Shown here: in pieces, positions 52,163 to 61,355 of the stretch
Layout: the number at the start of each line of letters is the position of its first letter
Position numbering within the stretch: position 1 is the first letter of the stretch
Source: Kribbella sindirgiensis
GTDB taxonomy: Bacteria; Actinomycetota; Actinomycetes; Propionibacteriales; Kribbellaceae
Direction: 5' to 3'
Assembly (NCBI RefSeq): GCF_004331435.1
Contig: NZ_SJKA01000012.1
Coordinates: forward strand, 124,001-188,000
DNA length: 64,000 nt
Position numbers and translations under genes: made by a program
The notes under the pieces: model-generated
The model's input: the letters and a program-made list of their open reading frames with translations, nothing else
The model's database searches: none
Told to the model about the DNA's origin: nothing

Positions 52163-53860
52163 ATGACCATCAGTCGACGTCGTCTGTTCCAGGCCGGTGC
52201 AGGCCTGGCCGTTCCACTCTCGTTCGGTACGGCGCTGCGGGCGTCCGCGGCCGTTCCGCCCGGTGTCACGCCGTTCACCGAACAGCTGCCCACGCTGGCC
52301 GACCTCGGCGTCGTCGACGCCACGCAGGGCGGCAGCGCGACGATCCGGATGGTGAACGCCGTCCACCGGTTCCATGGCGCGCTCGGACCTGCGGACACCT
52401 TCGCCTACCGCACAGCGACCGGTGCGCAGACCTACCTCGGCCCGGTGATCGTGGCCCGGCGCGACGTCCCGTTCGACCTGGTCGTACGCAACGAGTTGGG
52501 CAGCCACCCGCTCGCCTTCGCGATCGACGAGCAGCTGATCCAGCAGGCCGTCGGCGAAGGCTTGCTCCCGGCCGGCACGGACGACGCGGTCCGGCCGCGG
52601 GCCGCCGTCCACCTGCACGGCGGGAACACCCGGCCGGAGGACGACGGCGGACCGCTGGACACGTTCCTGCCCGGCACCGAGTTCGTCTACTCGTACGAGA
52701 ACAAGCAGGCCTCGGCGGGCCTGTGGTTCCACGACCACGCGCTCGCGATCACCCGGCTGAACGTGTACGCCGGTCTGGCCGGCGGCTATCTGCTCCGCGA
52801 CGACGACGATCCGGGTGACGGCAGCCGCCTGCCTGCGCCGCCGTACGAGCTGCCGCTGGTGATCCAGGACCGGATGCTCACCGCCGACGGGAAGCTCGCC
52901 TACCCGCCGAACCAGAACCCGACCACCCCGAGAGCGTGGGCACCGGAGTTCTTCGGCGATGTCGCGACCGTGAACGGCAAGGCCTGGCCGAACCTCGACG
53001 TGGCCCGCGGCAAGTACCGGTTCCGCGTCTTCAACGGGTCGAACGCGCGGTTCTACCTGCTGAAGTTCATGGCCGGCGGAGCGGGCCTGTCCTTCCACCA
53101 GATCGGCACCGACGGCGGTCTGCTCGATGCTCCGGTGCCGCTGAACAAGCTGACGCTCGGCCCGGGCGAACGCGCCGACCTGGTCGTCGACTTCGCCGCG
53201 CTGCCGCCCGGCAGCAGCGTGATCCTGGCGAACAACGCCCGGACGCCGTTCCCGGACGGACCGCAGGCGGCCCGGCGCGGCGGCGCACCCCTGTCGCAGA
53301 TCATGCGTTTCACCGTGACGAGCACGACCGGCTACACGGCGCCGCTGCCGGCCAGGCTGCGCGCGGTTCCGATCACCAGGCTGGCGGGCCGGACGCCGGC
53401 GGCCAGCCGGACGATGACGCTGGTCGAGCTCCTCGACGCGGCCGGCGCGCCGCTCGCTGCGTTGCTGAACAACCGGTCCTTCGCTTCCGAGGAGTTCCGT
53501 GACGAGCCGATCGGCAAGGACACGCTCGAGCAGTGGGAGCTGGTGAACACGACCGGTGACGCCCACCCGATCCACCTGCACTTCACCCAGTTCCAGGTGC
53601 TCAACCGGCAACGGTACGACGTCAGCCGGGCGGCCCTGGTCGGTGCCGCCGTACCGCCGCCGGCCAACGAGCGCGGCTGGAAGGACACGGTGGTGGCCAT
53701 GCCCGGCGAGGTGACCCGGATACTGGTCCCGTTCGGTGCGAACGCGGCCGGTGGCGCGCCGCTGGCGATCGGCGCCTCGTACACCGGTGAGTACGTCTGG
53801 CACTGCCACATCCTGGAGCACGAGGACAACGACATGATGCAGCGCTACGTGATCGAGTAG
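52163..53860 (+). CDS. Tat-exported multicopper oxidase
   Basis: 565 residues. A Tat signal (MTISRRRLFQAGAGLAVPLS) is followed by three cupredoxin domains. All copper motifs are present: HLHGGN near residue 151, LWFHDHA near 189, HPIHLHF near 469, and the C-terminal HCHILEHEDNDMM near 547-559, which binds the type 1 and trinuclear coppers. The layout resembles CotA/bilirubin-oxidase-like laccases. The ATG at 52163 is chosen because the Tat motif begins at once and GGGGGG lies at the right distance. It oxidises phenols, metals or bilirubin-like compounds (family knowledge). Confidence 0.92.
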   Translation: MTISRRRLFQAGAGLAVPLSFGTALRASAAVPPGVTPFTEQLPTLADLGVVDATQGGSATIRMVNAVHRFHGALGPADTFAYRTATGAQTYLGPVIVARRDVPFDLVVRNELGSHPLAFAIDEQLIQQAVGEGLLPAGTDDAVRPRAAVHLHGGNTRPEDDGGPLDTFLPGTEFVYSYENKQASAGLWFHDHALAITRLNVYAGLAGGYLLRDDDDPGDGSRLPAPPYELPLVIQDRMLTADGKLAYPPNQNPTTPRAWAPEFFGDVATVNGKAWPNLDVARGKYRFRVFNGSNARFYLLKFMAGGAGLSFHQIGTDGGLLDAPVPLNKLTLGPGERADLVVDFAALPPGSSVILANNARTPFPDGPQAARRGGAPLSQIMRFTVTSTTGYTAPLPARLRAVPITRLAGRTPAASRTMTLVELLDAAGAPLAALLNNRSFASEEFRDEPIGKDTLEQWELVNTTGDAHPIHLHFTQFQVLNRQRYDVSRAALVGAAVPPPANERGWKDTVVAMPGEVTRILVPFGANAAGGAPLAIGASYTGEYVWHCHILEHEDNDMMQRYVIE

Positions 53861-53991
53861 CCCGCCGAGGCGGTTTGGTGGGGGACTGTGATGTGCGGGA
53901 TGGTGTCCTGAAGCGGAGTGTGACAGGAGCCCGCGATAAGGTCGGGCGTCCACAGGTCGCATCAGGTCGCTACGGAAGGTGGATCGTTTCC

Positions 53992-54402
53992 ATGAGCGTC
54001 GGTGAAGTCGCGGGGCTGATAGCCGCCTGCGCGCTGCTCATCCTGGTGGGCCTGCTGGCCTATCCGATCCTGAAGCTCGGCAAGGTGTTCGACGAGACCC
54101 GGATCATGGTGAAGGGCGTCTCCGACTCCAGCGTCCCGCTGCTCGGCGAGGTGACCACCACGGTCGCGACCACGAACGCGCAGCTGGCGAAGGTGGACAC
54201 GATCACCGACAACGCGACCACCGTGACCACCAACGCGGCCGCGCTGATGTCGCTGTTCTCGGCCACCGCCGGCGGCCCGCTGGTGAAGGCGGCCGCGTTC
54301 ACGTACGGCGTCCGCCGGGCGCTCGGTGAGCAGCAGCGCAAGGACGTGTCGCGGCGCGTCAAGGAAGAGATGAAGGCCGAGCGGAAGGCGCGGAAGCGGT
54401 GA
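53992..54402 (+). CDS. DUF948 membrane protein
   Basis: 136 residues. One N-terminal membrane segment (about 6-28), then a long helical region (VFDETRIMVKGVSDSSVPLLGEVTTTV, TNAQLAKVDTITDNATTVTTN) typical of DUF948, and a very basic tail (KEEMKAERKARKR). These proteins lie in front of alaS in actinobacteria. GGAAGG lies upstream of the ATG at 53992. It overlaps the next gene by four bases. Confidence 0.88.
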   Translation: MSVGEVAGLIAACALLILVGLLAYPILKLGKVFDETRIMVKGVSDSSVPLLGEVTTTVATTNAQLAKVDTITDNATTVTTNAAALMSLFSATAGGPLVKAAAFTYGVRRALGEQQRKDVSRRVKEEMKAERKARKR

Positions 54403-54635
54403 AGCGGATCTTCTGGCTGATCATCGGGATCGCCGTCGGCGTGTACGCCGTGACCCGGCTGAAGAAGCGGGCCCAGATTCTCGCCCCGGAGGGGATGCAG
54501 GAGTCCGCGGCCAAGCTGGCCGCCGCGGTCCGGCACTTCGGCGACCAGGTCCGCGAGGGCATGGCCGAGCGGGAGACCGAACTGCGCGACGCGCTCGGCA
54601 TCGAGAACACCAACGATCGTGAGGACTACCGGTAA
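54399..54635 (+). CDS. DUF6167 small membrane protein
   Basis: 78 residues, GTG start. One membrane segment (IFWLIIGIAVGVYAVTRL) and a soluble helix (AAKLAAAVRHFGDQVREGMAERETELRDAL). This is the small protein between DUF948 and alaS in many actinobacteria. Its GTG overlaps the preceding stop (GTGA), and alaS follows after five bases. Confidence 0.85.
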   Translation: MKRIFWLIIGIAVGVYAVTRLKKRAQILAPEGMQESAAKLAAAVRHFGDQVREGMAERETELRDALGIENTNDREDYR

Positions 54636-54640
54636 CACCC

Positions 54641-57310
54641 ATGGAAACCAGTGAGATCAGGCGGCGGTTCCTGCAGTACTTCGAGGACCGGGGCCACACC
54701 GTGGTGCCGAGTGCGCCGCTGCCGTCGCCGGACCCGAACCTGCTGTTCAACGTCGCCGGCATGGCCCAGTTCGTGCCGTACTTCGTCGGTCAGCAGACGC
54801 CGCCGTACGCGCGCGCGACCAGCGTCCAGAAGTGTGTCCGGACCCTCGACATCGAGGAGGTCGGCAAGACCACCCGGCACGGCACCTTCTTCCAGATGAA
54901 CGGCAACTTCTCGTTCGGCGACTACTTCAAGGAAGACGCCGTCAAGTTCGCCTGGGAGCTGGTCACCAAGCCGCAGAACGAGGGCGGCTACGGCTTCGAC
55001 GAGTCTGTTCTGTACGCCTCGGTGTACTACGAGGACGACGAGGCGATCGACATCTGGAAGCGGGTCGCCGGGCTGCCCGACGACCGGATCGTCCGGCTCG
55101 GCATGAAGGACAACTTCTGGTCGATGGGCATCCCGGGTCCGTGCGGCCCGTGCTCGGAGATCCTGATCGACCGCGGCCCGGAGTTCGGCGCGGACCGGGA
55201 CTGGGAGGCAGGCGACCGCTACCTGGAGTTCTGGAACCTGGTCTTCATGCAGAACATCCGCGGCGAGGGCGGCGGCAAGGACGGCTACGAGATCCTCGGC
55301 GAGCTGCCGAAGAAGAACATCGACACCGGTCTCGGCCTGGAGCGGGTCGCGTACCTGCTGCAGGGCGTCGACAACATGTACGAGATCGACGAGATCTACC
55401 CGGTGATCGAGAAGGCGTCCGAGCTGAGCGGCCGCAAGTACGGCGCGGAGCACGAGGACGACGTACGGTTCCGGGTCGTCGCGGACCACGTGCGCAGCGC
55501 GCTGATGCTGATCGGCGACGGCGTCACGCCGGGTAACGAGCAGGGCGGGTACGTGCTGCGGCGCCTGCTGCGCCGGGCGATCCGCTCGATGCGCCTGCTC
55601 GGTTACGAGGACCCCAGCCTGGTCGAGCTGCTCCCGGTGAGCCTCGAGCAGATGAAGAAGTCGTACCCGGAGCTGGTCACCGACTTCGGCCGGATCAGCC
55701 AGGTCGCGTACGCCGAGGAGGAGGCGTTCCGCCGTACGCTCACGGCCGGTACGACGATCTTCGACGTGGCGGTCCGCGACACCAAGGCGAGCGGTGCGCA
55801 CCAGCTCGAGGGCGCGAAGGCGTTCCAGCTGCACGATACGTACGGCTTCCCGATCGACCTGACCGTCGAGATGGCGGCCGAGCAGGGCCTGAACGTCGAC
55901 ACCGAGGGCTTCCGCTCGCTGATGAAGGAGCAGCGCGAGCGGGCCAAGGCCGACGCGCGCGCCAAGAAGGCCGGTCACGCGGACACCTCGGGGTACCGGG
56001 AACTGCGGGAGAAGGGCGTCACCGAGTTCACCGGGTACCAGGAGCTGTCCAGCGACTCCGAGGTCCGAGGTCTGCTGCGTGAGGGTGCGGTCGCGCCGTT
56101 CGCCGAGCAGGGCGAGACCGTCGAGGTCGTGCTCGAGAAGACCCCGTTCTACGCCGAGTCCGGCGGACAGATCGCGGACGAGGGCCTGATCCTCGGCGAC
56201 GGGCTGAAGCTGAAGGTGCTCGACGTGCAGCGCCCGGTCAAGGGTCTGATCGTGCACAAGGTCGAGATCGTCGAGGGCGTCCTGCGTCCCGGCGCGAACG
56301 TGCAGGCCGCGGTCGACCACGAGTGGCGGGTCTCGGCCTGCCAGGCGCACTCCGGCACGCACGTCGTGCACGCCGCGCTGCGCCAGGTGCTCGGCCCGAA
56401 CGCGCTGCAGAGCGGCTCGTACAACAAGCCCGGTTACCTGCGGCTCGACTTCGCGTGGTCGTCGGCGCTGGACGCCGCGACCCGGTCCGAGATCGAGGAG
56501 GTCGCGAACCTCGCCGTACGCAAGGACCTGCCGGTGTCGGCGCAGTACATGACACTGCCGGAGGCCCGGGACTGGGGCGCGCTGGCGCTGTTCGGCGAGA
56601 CGTACGACGAGCAGGTCCGCGTGGTCGAGATCGGTGGCCCGTGGTCCCGGGAACTCTGCGGTGGCACGCACGTGAAGCACTCGTCGCAGGTCGGCGCGGT
56701 CACCGTCACCGGTGAGTCGTCGGTCGGCGCCGGGGTCCGGCGGATCGAGGCGTTCGTCGGCATGGAGGCGCTGCACTACCTCGGCCGCGAGCGGGCACTG
56801 GTCCGGCTGCTCAGCGAGAACCTGAAGGCCCGCCCGGAGGAGCTGCCCGCCAAGGTCGCCGATCTGGCCGAGCGGCTGCGGGTGGCCGAGAAGGAGCTCG
56901 AGCGGATGCGCGCCGCGCAGGTGCTGGAGGCCGCGGCGGAACTGGCCAAGGACCCGAAGGACGTCTTCGGCGTCCAGTACGTCGGCCACCGCGCACCCGA
57001 CGGCGTGAACGGCGGCGACCTGCGCAAGCTGGCGCTGGACGTCCGCGGCCGGATGCCGAACGACAAGCCGGTCGTGGTCGCCGTGCTGAGCGTGAACGAC
57101 GGCAAGCCCGGCGTGGTGATCGCGCTCAACGACCTGGCCCGGGAGTGGCGGCTGAAGGCCGGCGACCTGGTCCGGATCGCGGCCGAGAAGCTCGGCGGCC
57201 GCGGCGGCGGCAAGGACGATGTCGCGCAGGGTGGCGGCACGGACGCGGCCGGTGCCGACGACGCGCTGAGCGCCGTCGAGCACGCGATCGGTCACCAGGT
57301 CACCGGCTAG
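54641..57310 (+). CDS. alaS: Alanine--tRNA ligase
   Basis: 889 residues, full length. Class II core at the N-terminus (RRRFLQYFEDRGHTVVPSA, FNVAGMAQFVPYF), the editing-domain zinc motif HSGTH near residue 570 and CGGTHVKH near 673, and the C-terminal oligomerisation/C-Ala region (GVVIALND, GGRGGGKDDVAQGGG). It charges tRNA-Ala and hydrolyses mischarged Ser/Gly. It begins five bases after the DUF6167 stop and is followed by ruvX. Confidence 0.98.
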   Translation: METSEIRRRFLQYFEDRGHTVVPSAPLPSPDPNLLFNVAGMAQFVPYFVGQQTPPYARATSVQKCVRTLDIEEVGKTTRHGTFFQMNGNFSFGDYFKEDAVKFAWELVTKPQNEGGYGFDESVLYASVYYEDDEAIDIWKRVAGLPDDRIVRLGMKDNFWSMGIPGPCGPCSEILIDRGPEFGADRDWEAGDRYLEFWNLVFMQNIRGEGGGKDGYEILGELPKKNIDTGLGLERVAYLLQGVDNMYEIDEIYPVIEKASELSGRKYGAEHEDDVRFRVVADHVRSALMLIGDGVTPGNEQGGYVLRRLLRRAIRSMRLLGYEDPSLVELLPVSLEQMKKSYPELVTDFGRISQVAYAEEEAFRRTLTAGTTIFDVAVRDTKASGAHQLEGAKAFQLHDTYGFPIDLTVEMAAEQGLNVDTEGFRSLMKEQRERAKADARAKKAGHADTSGYRELREKGVTEFTGYQELSSDSEVRGLLREGAVAPFAEQGETVEVVLEKTPFYAESGGQIADEGLILGDGLKLKVLDVQRPVKGLIVHKVEIVEGVLRPGANVQAAVDHEWRVSACQAHSGTHVVHAALRQVLGPNALQSGSYNKPGYLRLDFAWSSALDAATRSEIEEVANLAVRKDLPVSAQYMTLPEARDWGALALFGETYDEQVRVVEIGGPWSRELCGGTHVKHSSQVGAVTVTGESSVGAGVRRIEAFVGMEALHYLGRERALVRLLSENLKARPEELPAKVADLAERLRVAEKELERMRAAQVLEAAAELAKDPKDVFGVQYVGHRAPDGVNGGDLRKLALDVRGRMPNDKPVVVAVLSVNDGKPGVVIALNDLAREWRLKAGDLVRIAAEKLGGRGGGKDDVAQGGGTDAAGADDALSAVEHAIGHQVTG

Positions 57311-57338
57311 ATGAGCCGGCAGTCTTGAGGAGCCGCCG

Positions 57339-57797
57339 ATGAGGACGGGCGTGCGGATCGCGCTCGATATCGGCGACGCCCGGATCGGCGTCGCGAGCAG
57401 CGATCCGCACGGAATCCTGGCGACCCCTGTGGAAACCGTCCGGCGTGGGCCCGGCGATCTGGATAGGATCGCGGCACTCGCCGCCGAACTGGAGGCGTTC
57501 GAGATCGTGGTCGGGCTGCCGCGCTCCCTGTCCGGGGGCGAGGGGCCGGCCGCGGTGAAGATCCGGGAGACGGCGGAGCAGGTGCGGGACAAGGTACTGG
57601 TGACGAACTCGGGGACGACGGTGCGGCTGGTGGACGAGCGGTTCACCACGGTCACCGCCGAACGGATGCTGCGGGAACGGGGAAAGAAAGGCTCCAAGCG
57701 ACGGGCGGTGGTCGACCAGGCCGCGGCCGTCGTGATTCTGCAACATGCGCTCGACCTGGAGCGTGAGACCGGCAACCCACCCGGGAGGCCCCTGTGA
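57339..57797 (+). CDS. ruvX: Putative pre-16S rRNA nuclease YqgF/RuvX
   Basis: 152 residues, RNase H-like fold. Core: RIALDIGDARIGVASSDPHG (first acidic residue), FEIVVGLPRSLSGGEG, VRLVDERFTTVTAERML and DQAAAVVILQHALD. YqgF family members process the 5' end of 16S rRNA; the RuvX name is historical. GGAG lies before the ATG at 57339. It overlaps mltG by four bases. Confidence 0.95.
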   Translation: MRTGVRIALDIGDARIGVASSDPHGILATPVETVRRGPGDLDRIAALAAELEAFEIVVGLPRSLSGGEGPAAVKIRETAEQVRDKVLVTNSGTTVRLVDERFTTVTAERMLRERGKKGSKRRAVVDQAAAVVILQHALDLERETGNPPGRPL

Positions 57798-58993
57798 ACG
57801 GACCATCGGTGCACGAAGAAGTGGACGAGGGCGAGCGTGACGATCTGGGCAGCGGCCTCGGGCTGCGCGCGGAGTCCCGCGTCGAGCGCCGCGCCAACCG
57901 GCGCCGGGCGCGCGGCCGCCGCGCCTTCGGCTGCTTCGCCGGCCTGATCTCGCTGGTCGTCGTCGGCGCCCTGGTGGCCGGTGCGGTGGTCGGTTTCGGC
58001 AAGGGCAAGGACGCGCTCGAGGGACTCTTCTCCGCTCCCGACTACGAGGGCGCGGGCACCGGCTCCGTGGTCGTCGAGATCACCAAGGGCCAGGCGACCG
58101 CGTCGATCGCGGACACCCTGGAGAAGAAGGAAGTCGTGAAGAGCGCCCGCGCCTTCGAGCGGGTGGCCCGCGACGATCCGCGGTCGCTGCAGATCCAGGC
58201 GGCCACCTACACGCTGCGCAAGCACATGTCGGCCAAGGCCGCTCTCGACCTGATGCTGAACACCGCCGAGTCGGTCAAGGTGGCCCGGATCAGCATCGCG
58301 GCCGGCAAGACCAAGGCCGAGGTCGCGGTGATCCTGCAGGGCTCGAAGATGAAGCTGCCGGCCGGCGCCGCCGCCACGGCCCTCGGCAAGCCGGCCTTGC
58401 TCGGTCTCCCGCCGTACGCGCACAACAACGCCGAGGGCTTCCTGTTCCCGGGGACGTACGACGTCCCGAAGAACGCGAACGCGTACACGATGCTCAAGCT
58501 GATGACCGCGAACTACGCCAAGACCGCGGCGTCGCTGGACCTCGTCAACACGGCGTCCCGGAAGAAGCTCGATCCGTACCAGGCGGTCATCGTGGCCAGC
58601 ATCATCGGCGCGGAGACGAATCGGCCGGAGGACTACGCCAAGGTCGCACGGGTGATCTACAACCGGCTGGCGGCCGGGATGCGGCTGCAGATGGACTCGA
58701 CGATCCACTACGTGGTCGGCAAGGACGGCGGTGTCTTCACGACACCCGAGCAGCGCGCGAACCCCTCGCCGTACAACACCTACAAGTACAAAGGCCTGCC
58801 GCCGACGCCGATCAACTCGCCGACCCGCGACGAGCTGCGCGCGGCGATCAACCCGGCCCAGGGCTCCTGGAAGTACTTCACGCTGGTCAACCTGGACACG
58901 GGCGAGACCGCGTTCGCGAGCACCCTGTCCGAACACCAGGCCAACACCGCCAAGCTGCAGGCGTGGTGCCAGGCGCACAAGGGCAGGTGCTGA
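57794..58993 (+). CDS. mltG: Endolytic transglycosylase MltG
   Basis: 399 residues. A cytosolic, charged N-terminus (about 50 residues), one membrane segment (about 50-72), and a periplasmic YceG/MltG domain. The catalytic glutamate is expected in ASIIGAETNRPEDYAKVARV near residue 270, followed by MRLQMDSTIHYVVGKDGGVF. It cuts nascent glycan strands to end chain growth. GTG start overlaps the ruvX stop; aroE follows in one operon. Confidence 0.95.
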   Translation: MNGPSVHEEVDEGERDDLGSGLGLRAESRVERRANRRRARGRRAFGCFAGLISLVVVGALVAGAVVGFGKGKDALEGLFSAPDYEGAGTGSVVVEITKGQATASIADTLEKKEVVKSARAFERVARDDPRSLQIQAATYTLRKHMSAKAALDLMLNTAESVKVARISIAAGKTKAEVAVILQGSKMKLPAGAAATALGKPALLGLPPYAHNNAEGFLFPGTYDVPKNANAYTMLKLMTANYAKTAASLDLVNTASRKKLDPYQAVIVASIIGAETNRPEDYAKVARVIYNRLAAGMRLQMDSTIHYVVGKDGGVFTTPEQRANPSPYNTYKYKGLPPTPINSPTRDELRAAINPAQGSWKYFTLVNLDTGETAFASTLSEHQANTAKLQAWCQAHKGRC

Positions 58994-58994
58994 A

Positions 58995-59819
58995 TTGACC
59001 CGGTGTGCCGTTCTCGGTTCGCCGATCGCGCACTCGCTGTCGCCGGCCATGCACCGGGCCGCGTACGCCGCGCTCGGGCTGGACTGGCGGTACGACGCGT
59101 TCGAGGTCGAGGAGAACGAGCTCCGCGGATTCGTCGCGTCGCTCGGTGACGACGTCCGCGGGCTGTCGCTGACCATGCCGCTGAAACGGGTCGCGCTCGA
59201 CCTGGTCGACACGGTGGACCCGGTCGCGGAGCTGATCGGCGCGGCGAACACGATGCTGTTCGAGCCGGACGGATCCCGGTCCGCCCACAACACCGACGTA
59301 CCGGGGCTGGTGAACGCGTTCGCCGAGCAGGGCATCACCGCGGCCGAGTCGGCGGTGGTGATCGGCGGCGGCGCGACGGCCGCGTCCACGCTGGCGGCGT
59401 TGCGGGGGATGAAGGTCACCGACGTGACGGTCGTCGTCCGGGACGTCGCGAAGGCCGAGCGGCTGCTGGACCTCGCGGCGGAGCTCGGACTCCGCACCTC
59501 GGTCGCGGACTTCTCGCAGGTCGAGCAGATCGGGGGCTTCGACCTGTGCGTGTCGACGCTGCCCGGCGGCGCGGTCGACCCGTGGGCCGAGCACTTCGCC
59601 GCCGTCGCGCCGGTGGTGTTCGACGTCGCGTACCACCCGTGGCCGACCCGGCTCGCCATCGCGGCGCACCGGATCGGTACCGAGCTGTTGAACGGACTTG
59701 ATCTACTCGTGCATCAAGCGACCCTCCAGGTCGAGATGATGACGGGTAGGTCGCCGGCTCCTCTGGCGGCCATGAGGGCTGCTGCGCGTGAGGAGCTGGG
59801 GGACCGTGAGCCTGCTTGA
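58995..59819 (+). CDS. aroE: Shikimate dehydrogenase
   Basis: 274 residues. Reduces 3-dehydroshikimate to shikimate with NADPH. Substrate-binding GSPIAHSLSPAMHRAAY, LTMPLKR with the catalytic lysine, ANTMLF and HNTDVPGLVNA with the aspartate; nucleotide-binding VVIGGGATAASTLAAL. The only fitting start is the TTG at 58995, one base after the mltG stop; no ATG or GTG is available in frame before the SPIAHSLSP motif. The next gene begins inside its 3' end. Confidence 0.93.
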   Translation: MTRCAVLGSPIAHSLSPAMHRAAYAALGLDWRYDAFEVEENELRGFVASLGDDVRGLSLTMPLKRVALDLVDTVDPVAELIGAANTMLFEPDGSRSAHNTDVPGLVNAFAEQGITAAESAVVIGGGATAASTLAALRGMKVTDVTVVVRDVAKAERLLDLAAELGLRTSVADFSQVEQIGGFDLCVSTLPGGAVDPWAEHFAAVAPVVFDVAYHPWPTRLAIAAHRIGTELLNGLDLLVHQATLQVEMMTGRSPAPLAAMRAAAREELGDREPA

Positions 59820-61341
59820 CCGTCGTACCGTTCTGATCGCCGGAGTCGCCGTCACCGTGGCCGGCTGCGGTGACTCGAAAGACACCGGCAGTACGACGAG
59901 CCCGTCGCAGACTCCTAGCACCGCACCCAGCACGACTACGGCTGCCCCCACCACAACCGCGCCGACCACGCCGAGCGGTACCCCGAGCACGTCGGCGCCC
60001 ACGCAGACCGCGGCCGGGCCGAACTGGAACGCCCTCGCCGGCTCGCTGAAGGGCCGCCTCTACCTGCCCTCCACCTCCGGGTACGCCGCCGCGCACCAAC
60101 TCTTCAACCCGCGCTGGGACAGCGTCCGCCCGACCGCCGTGGTCAAGGCCGCCAACCCGGCCGATGTGCAGAAGGCGATCGACTTCGCCCGCACCAACAA
60201 ACTCGTCCTGGTCCCGAAGAGCGGCGGCCACTCGTACGTCGGCGCGTCGACGATCGCGAACGGTGTGCAGCTCGACGTCGGCGGCCTCAAGACCATGAGC
60301 TACGCGAACGGCGTCCTCACGGTCGGCGCCGGCGCCCGCCTGTACGACGTGCACGCCTTCCTCGACCGCTACGGCCGCTCGCTGCCGACCGGCACCTGCC
60401 CGACCGTCGGCGTCGCCGGCCTCACGCTCGGCGGTGGGATGGGCGTCCACACGAGGACGTACGGCCTGACCTGCGACCGCGTCGTCTCGATGGGCGTGGT
60501 CACCGCGGACGGCAAGGCGCACACCGTCAGCGCGAGCGCGAAGTCCGACCTCTTCGCCGCACTGCGGGGCAGCGGCGGCGGCAACCTCGGCGTGGTCACG
60601 TCGTTCCAGTTCGCGACGATCCCGGCGACCAAGCTCGGCTTCTTCCGGCTGACCTGGCCGGAGTCGCAGGCGGCGGCCGTCGTCCGTGGCTGGCAGAAGT
60701 TCGCACAGAGTGCACCGGCCACGGTCTGGGCCAACCTGCACATCGATGCCAAGAGCAACGGGACGCTGTCGATCCGCGTGCTCGGCGTCTCCACCACGGG
60801 CGACGCGACCGCTGCGGCCGCGCAACTGGAATCGCTCGTCGGCGCGAAGGCGTCGGGGCGGACGCTCTCGGTGAAGTCGCACCTGGAGGCGGTCAAGTAC
60901 CTCGGCGGCGGTACCACGAGCCCACGCCAGGGGTTCCTCGCCGGTTCCGACGTACTCAAGGCGCCGATGGACGCCGCGACGATCACGGGCCTGCTCGGCG
61001 CGGTGAAGGCGGCCGCGCGCGCCGGGACGCCGGCGTCGGCGATCCTCGACCCGCTCGGCGGACAGGCCGCGAAGGAGCCCGCCGGCGGTTCGTCCTGGCC
61101 GTGGCGAAGCGCGCTGGCCGTCATCCAGTGGTACTCGTCGGCGCAGGGGACGAACGCGCAGACCTTCATCTCGAACGGCCACAAAGCGGTCCGCCCGTCC
61201 TCGGCCGGCGGCTACGTGAACTACGTCGAGTCCGGGCGGGCGATCAGCTCGTACTACGGCGCGAGCGCCTCGAAGCTGCAGGCCGCGAAGAAGAAGTACG
61301 ACCCGGGCAACTTCTTCCACACCCCGTACACCCTCAGCTAG
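59806..61341 (+). CDS. FAD-linked oxidase lipoprotein with bicovalent-flavin signature
   Basis: 511 residues. The N-terminus (DRRTVLIAGVAVTVAGC) has a lipobox, followed by a Ser/Thr/Pro linker of about 45 residues, so the enzyme is anchored outside the membrane. The FAD-binding domain has His142 in SGGHSY and Cys198 in TGTCPTVGVAG, the two residues that link FAD in berberine-bridge-type oxidases. The C-terminal BBE segment ends KKKYDPGNFFHTPYTLS. GTG at 59806 overlaps aroE by 14 bases. Substrate unknown; sugar or alcohol oxidation is usual. Confidence 0.88.
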   Translation: MSLLDRRTVLIAGVAVTVAGCGDSKDTGSTTSPSQTPSTAPSTTTAAPTTTAPTTPSGTPSTSAPTQTAAGPNWNALAGSLKGRLYLPSTSGYAAAHQLFNPRWDSVRPTAVVKAANPADVQKAIDFARTNKLVLVPKSGGHSYVGASTIANGVQLDVGGLKTMSYANGVLTVGAGARLYDVHAFLDRYGRSLPTGTCPTVGVAGLTLGGGMGVHTRTYGLTCDRVVSMGVVTADGKAHTVSASAKSDLFAALRGSGGGNLGVVTSFQFATIPATKLGFFRLTWPESQAAAVVRGWQKFAQSAPATVWANLHIDAKSNGTLSIRVLGVSTTGDATAAAAQLESLVGAKASGRTLSVKSHLEAVKYLGGGTTSPRQGFLAGSDVLKAPMDAATITGLLGAVKAAARAGTPASAILDPLGGQAAKEPAGGSSWPWRSALAVIQWYSSAQGTNAQTFISNGHKAVRPSSAGGYVNYVESGRAISSYYGASASKLQAAKKKYDPGNFFHTPYTLS

Positions 61342-61355
61342 CTAGTGTTCGGCCC

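Noticed and set aside
54626..59659. Open frame of 1677 codons on the minus strand
   Set aside because: Antisense to alaS, ruvX, mltG and aroE, each of which has intact family motifs. The frame is a codon-bias artefact.
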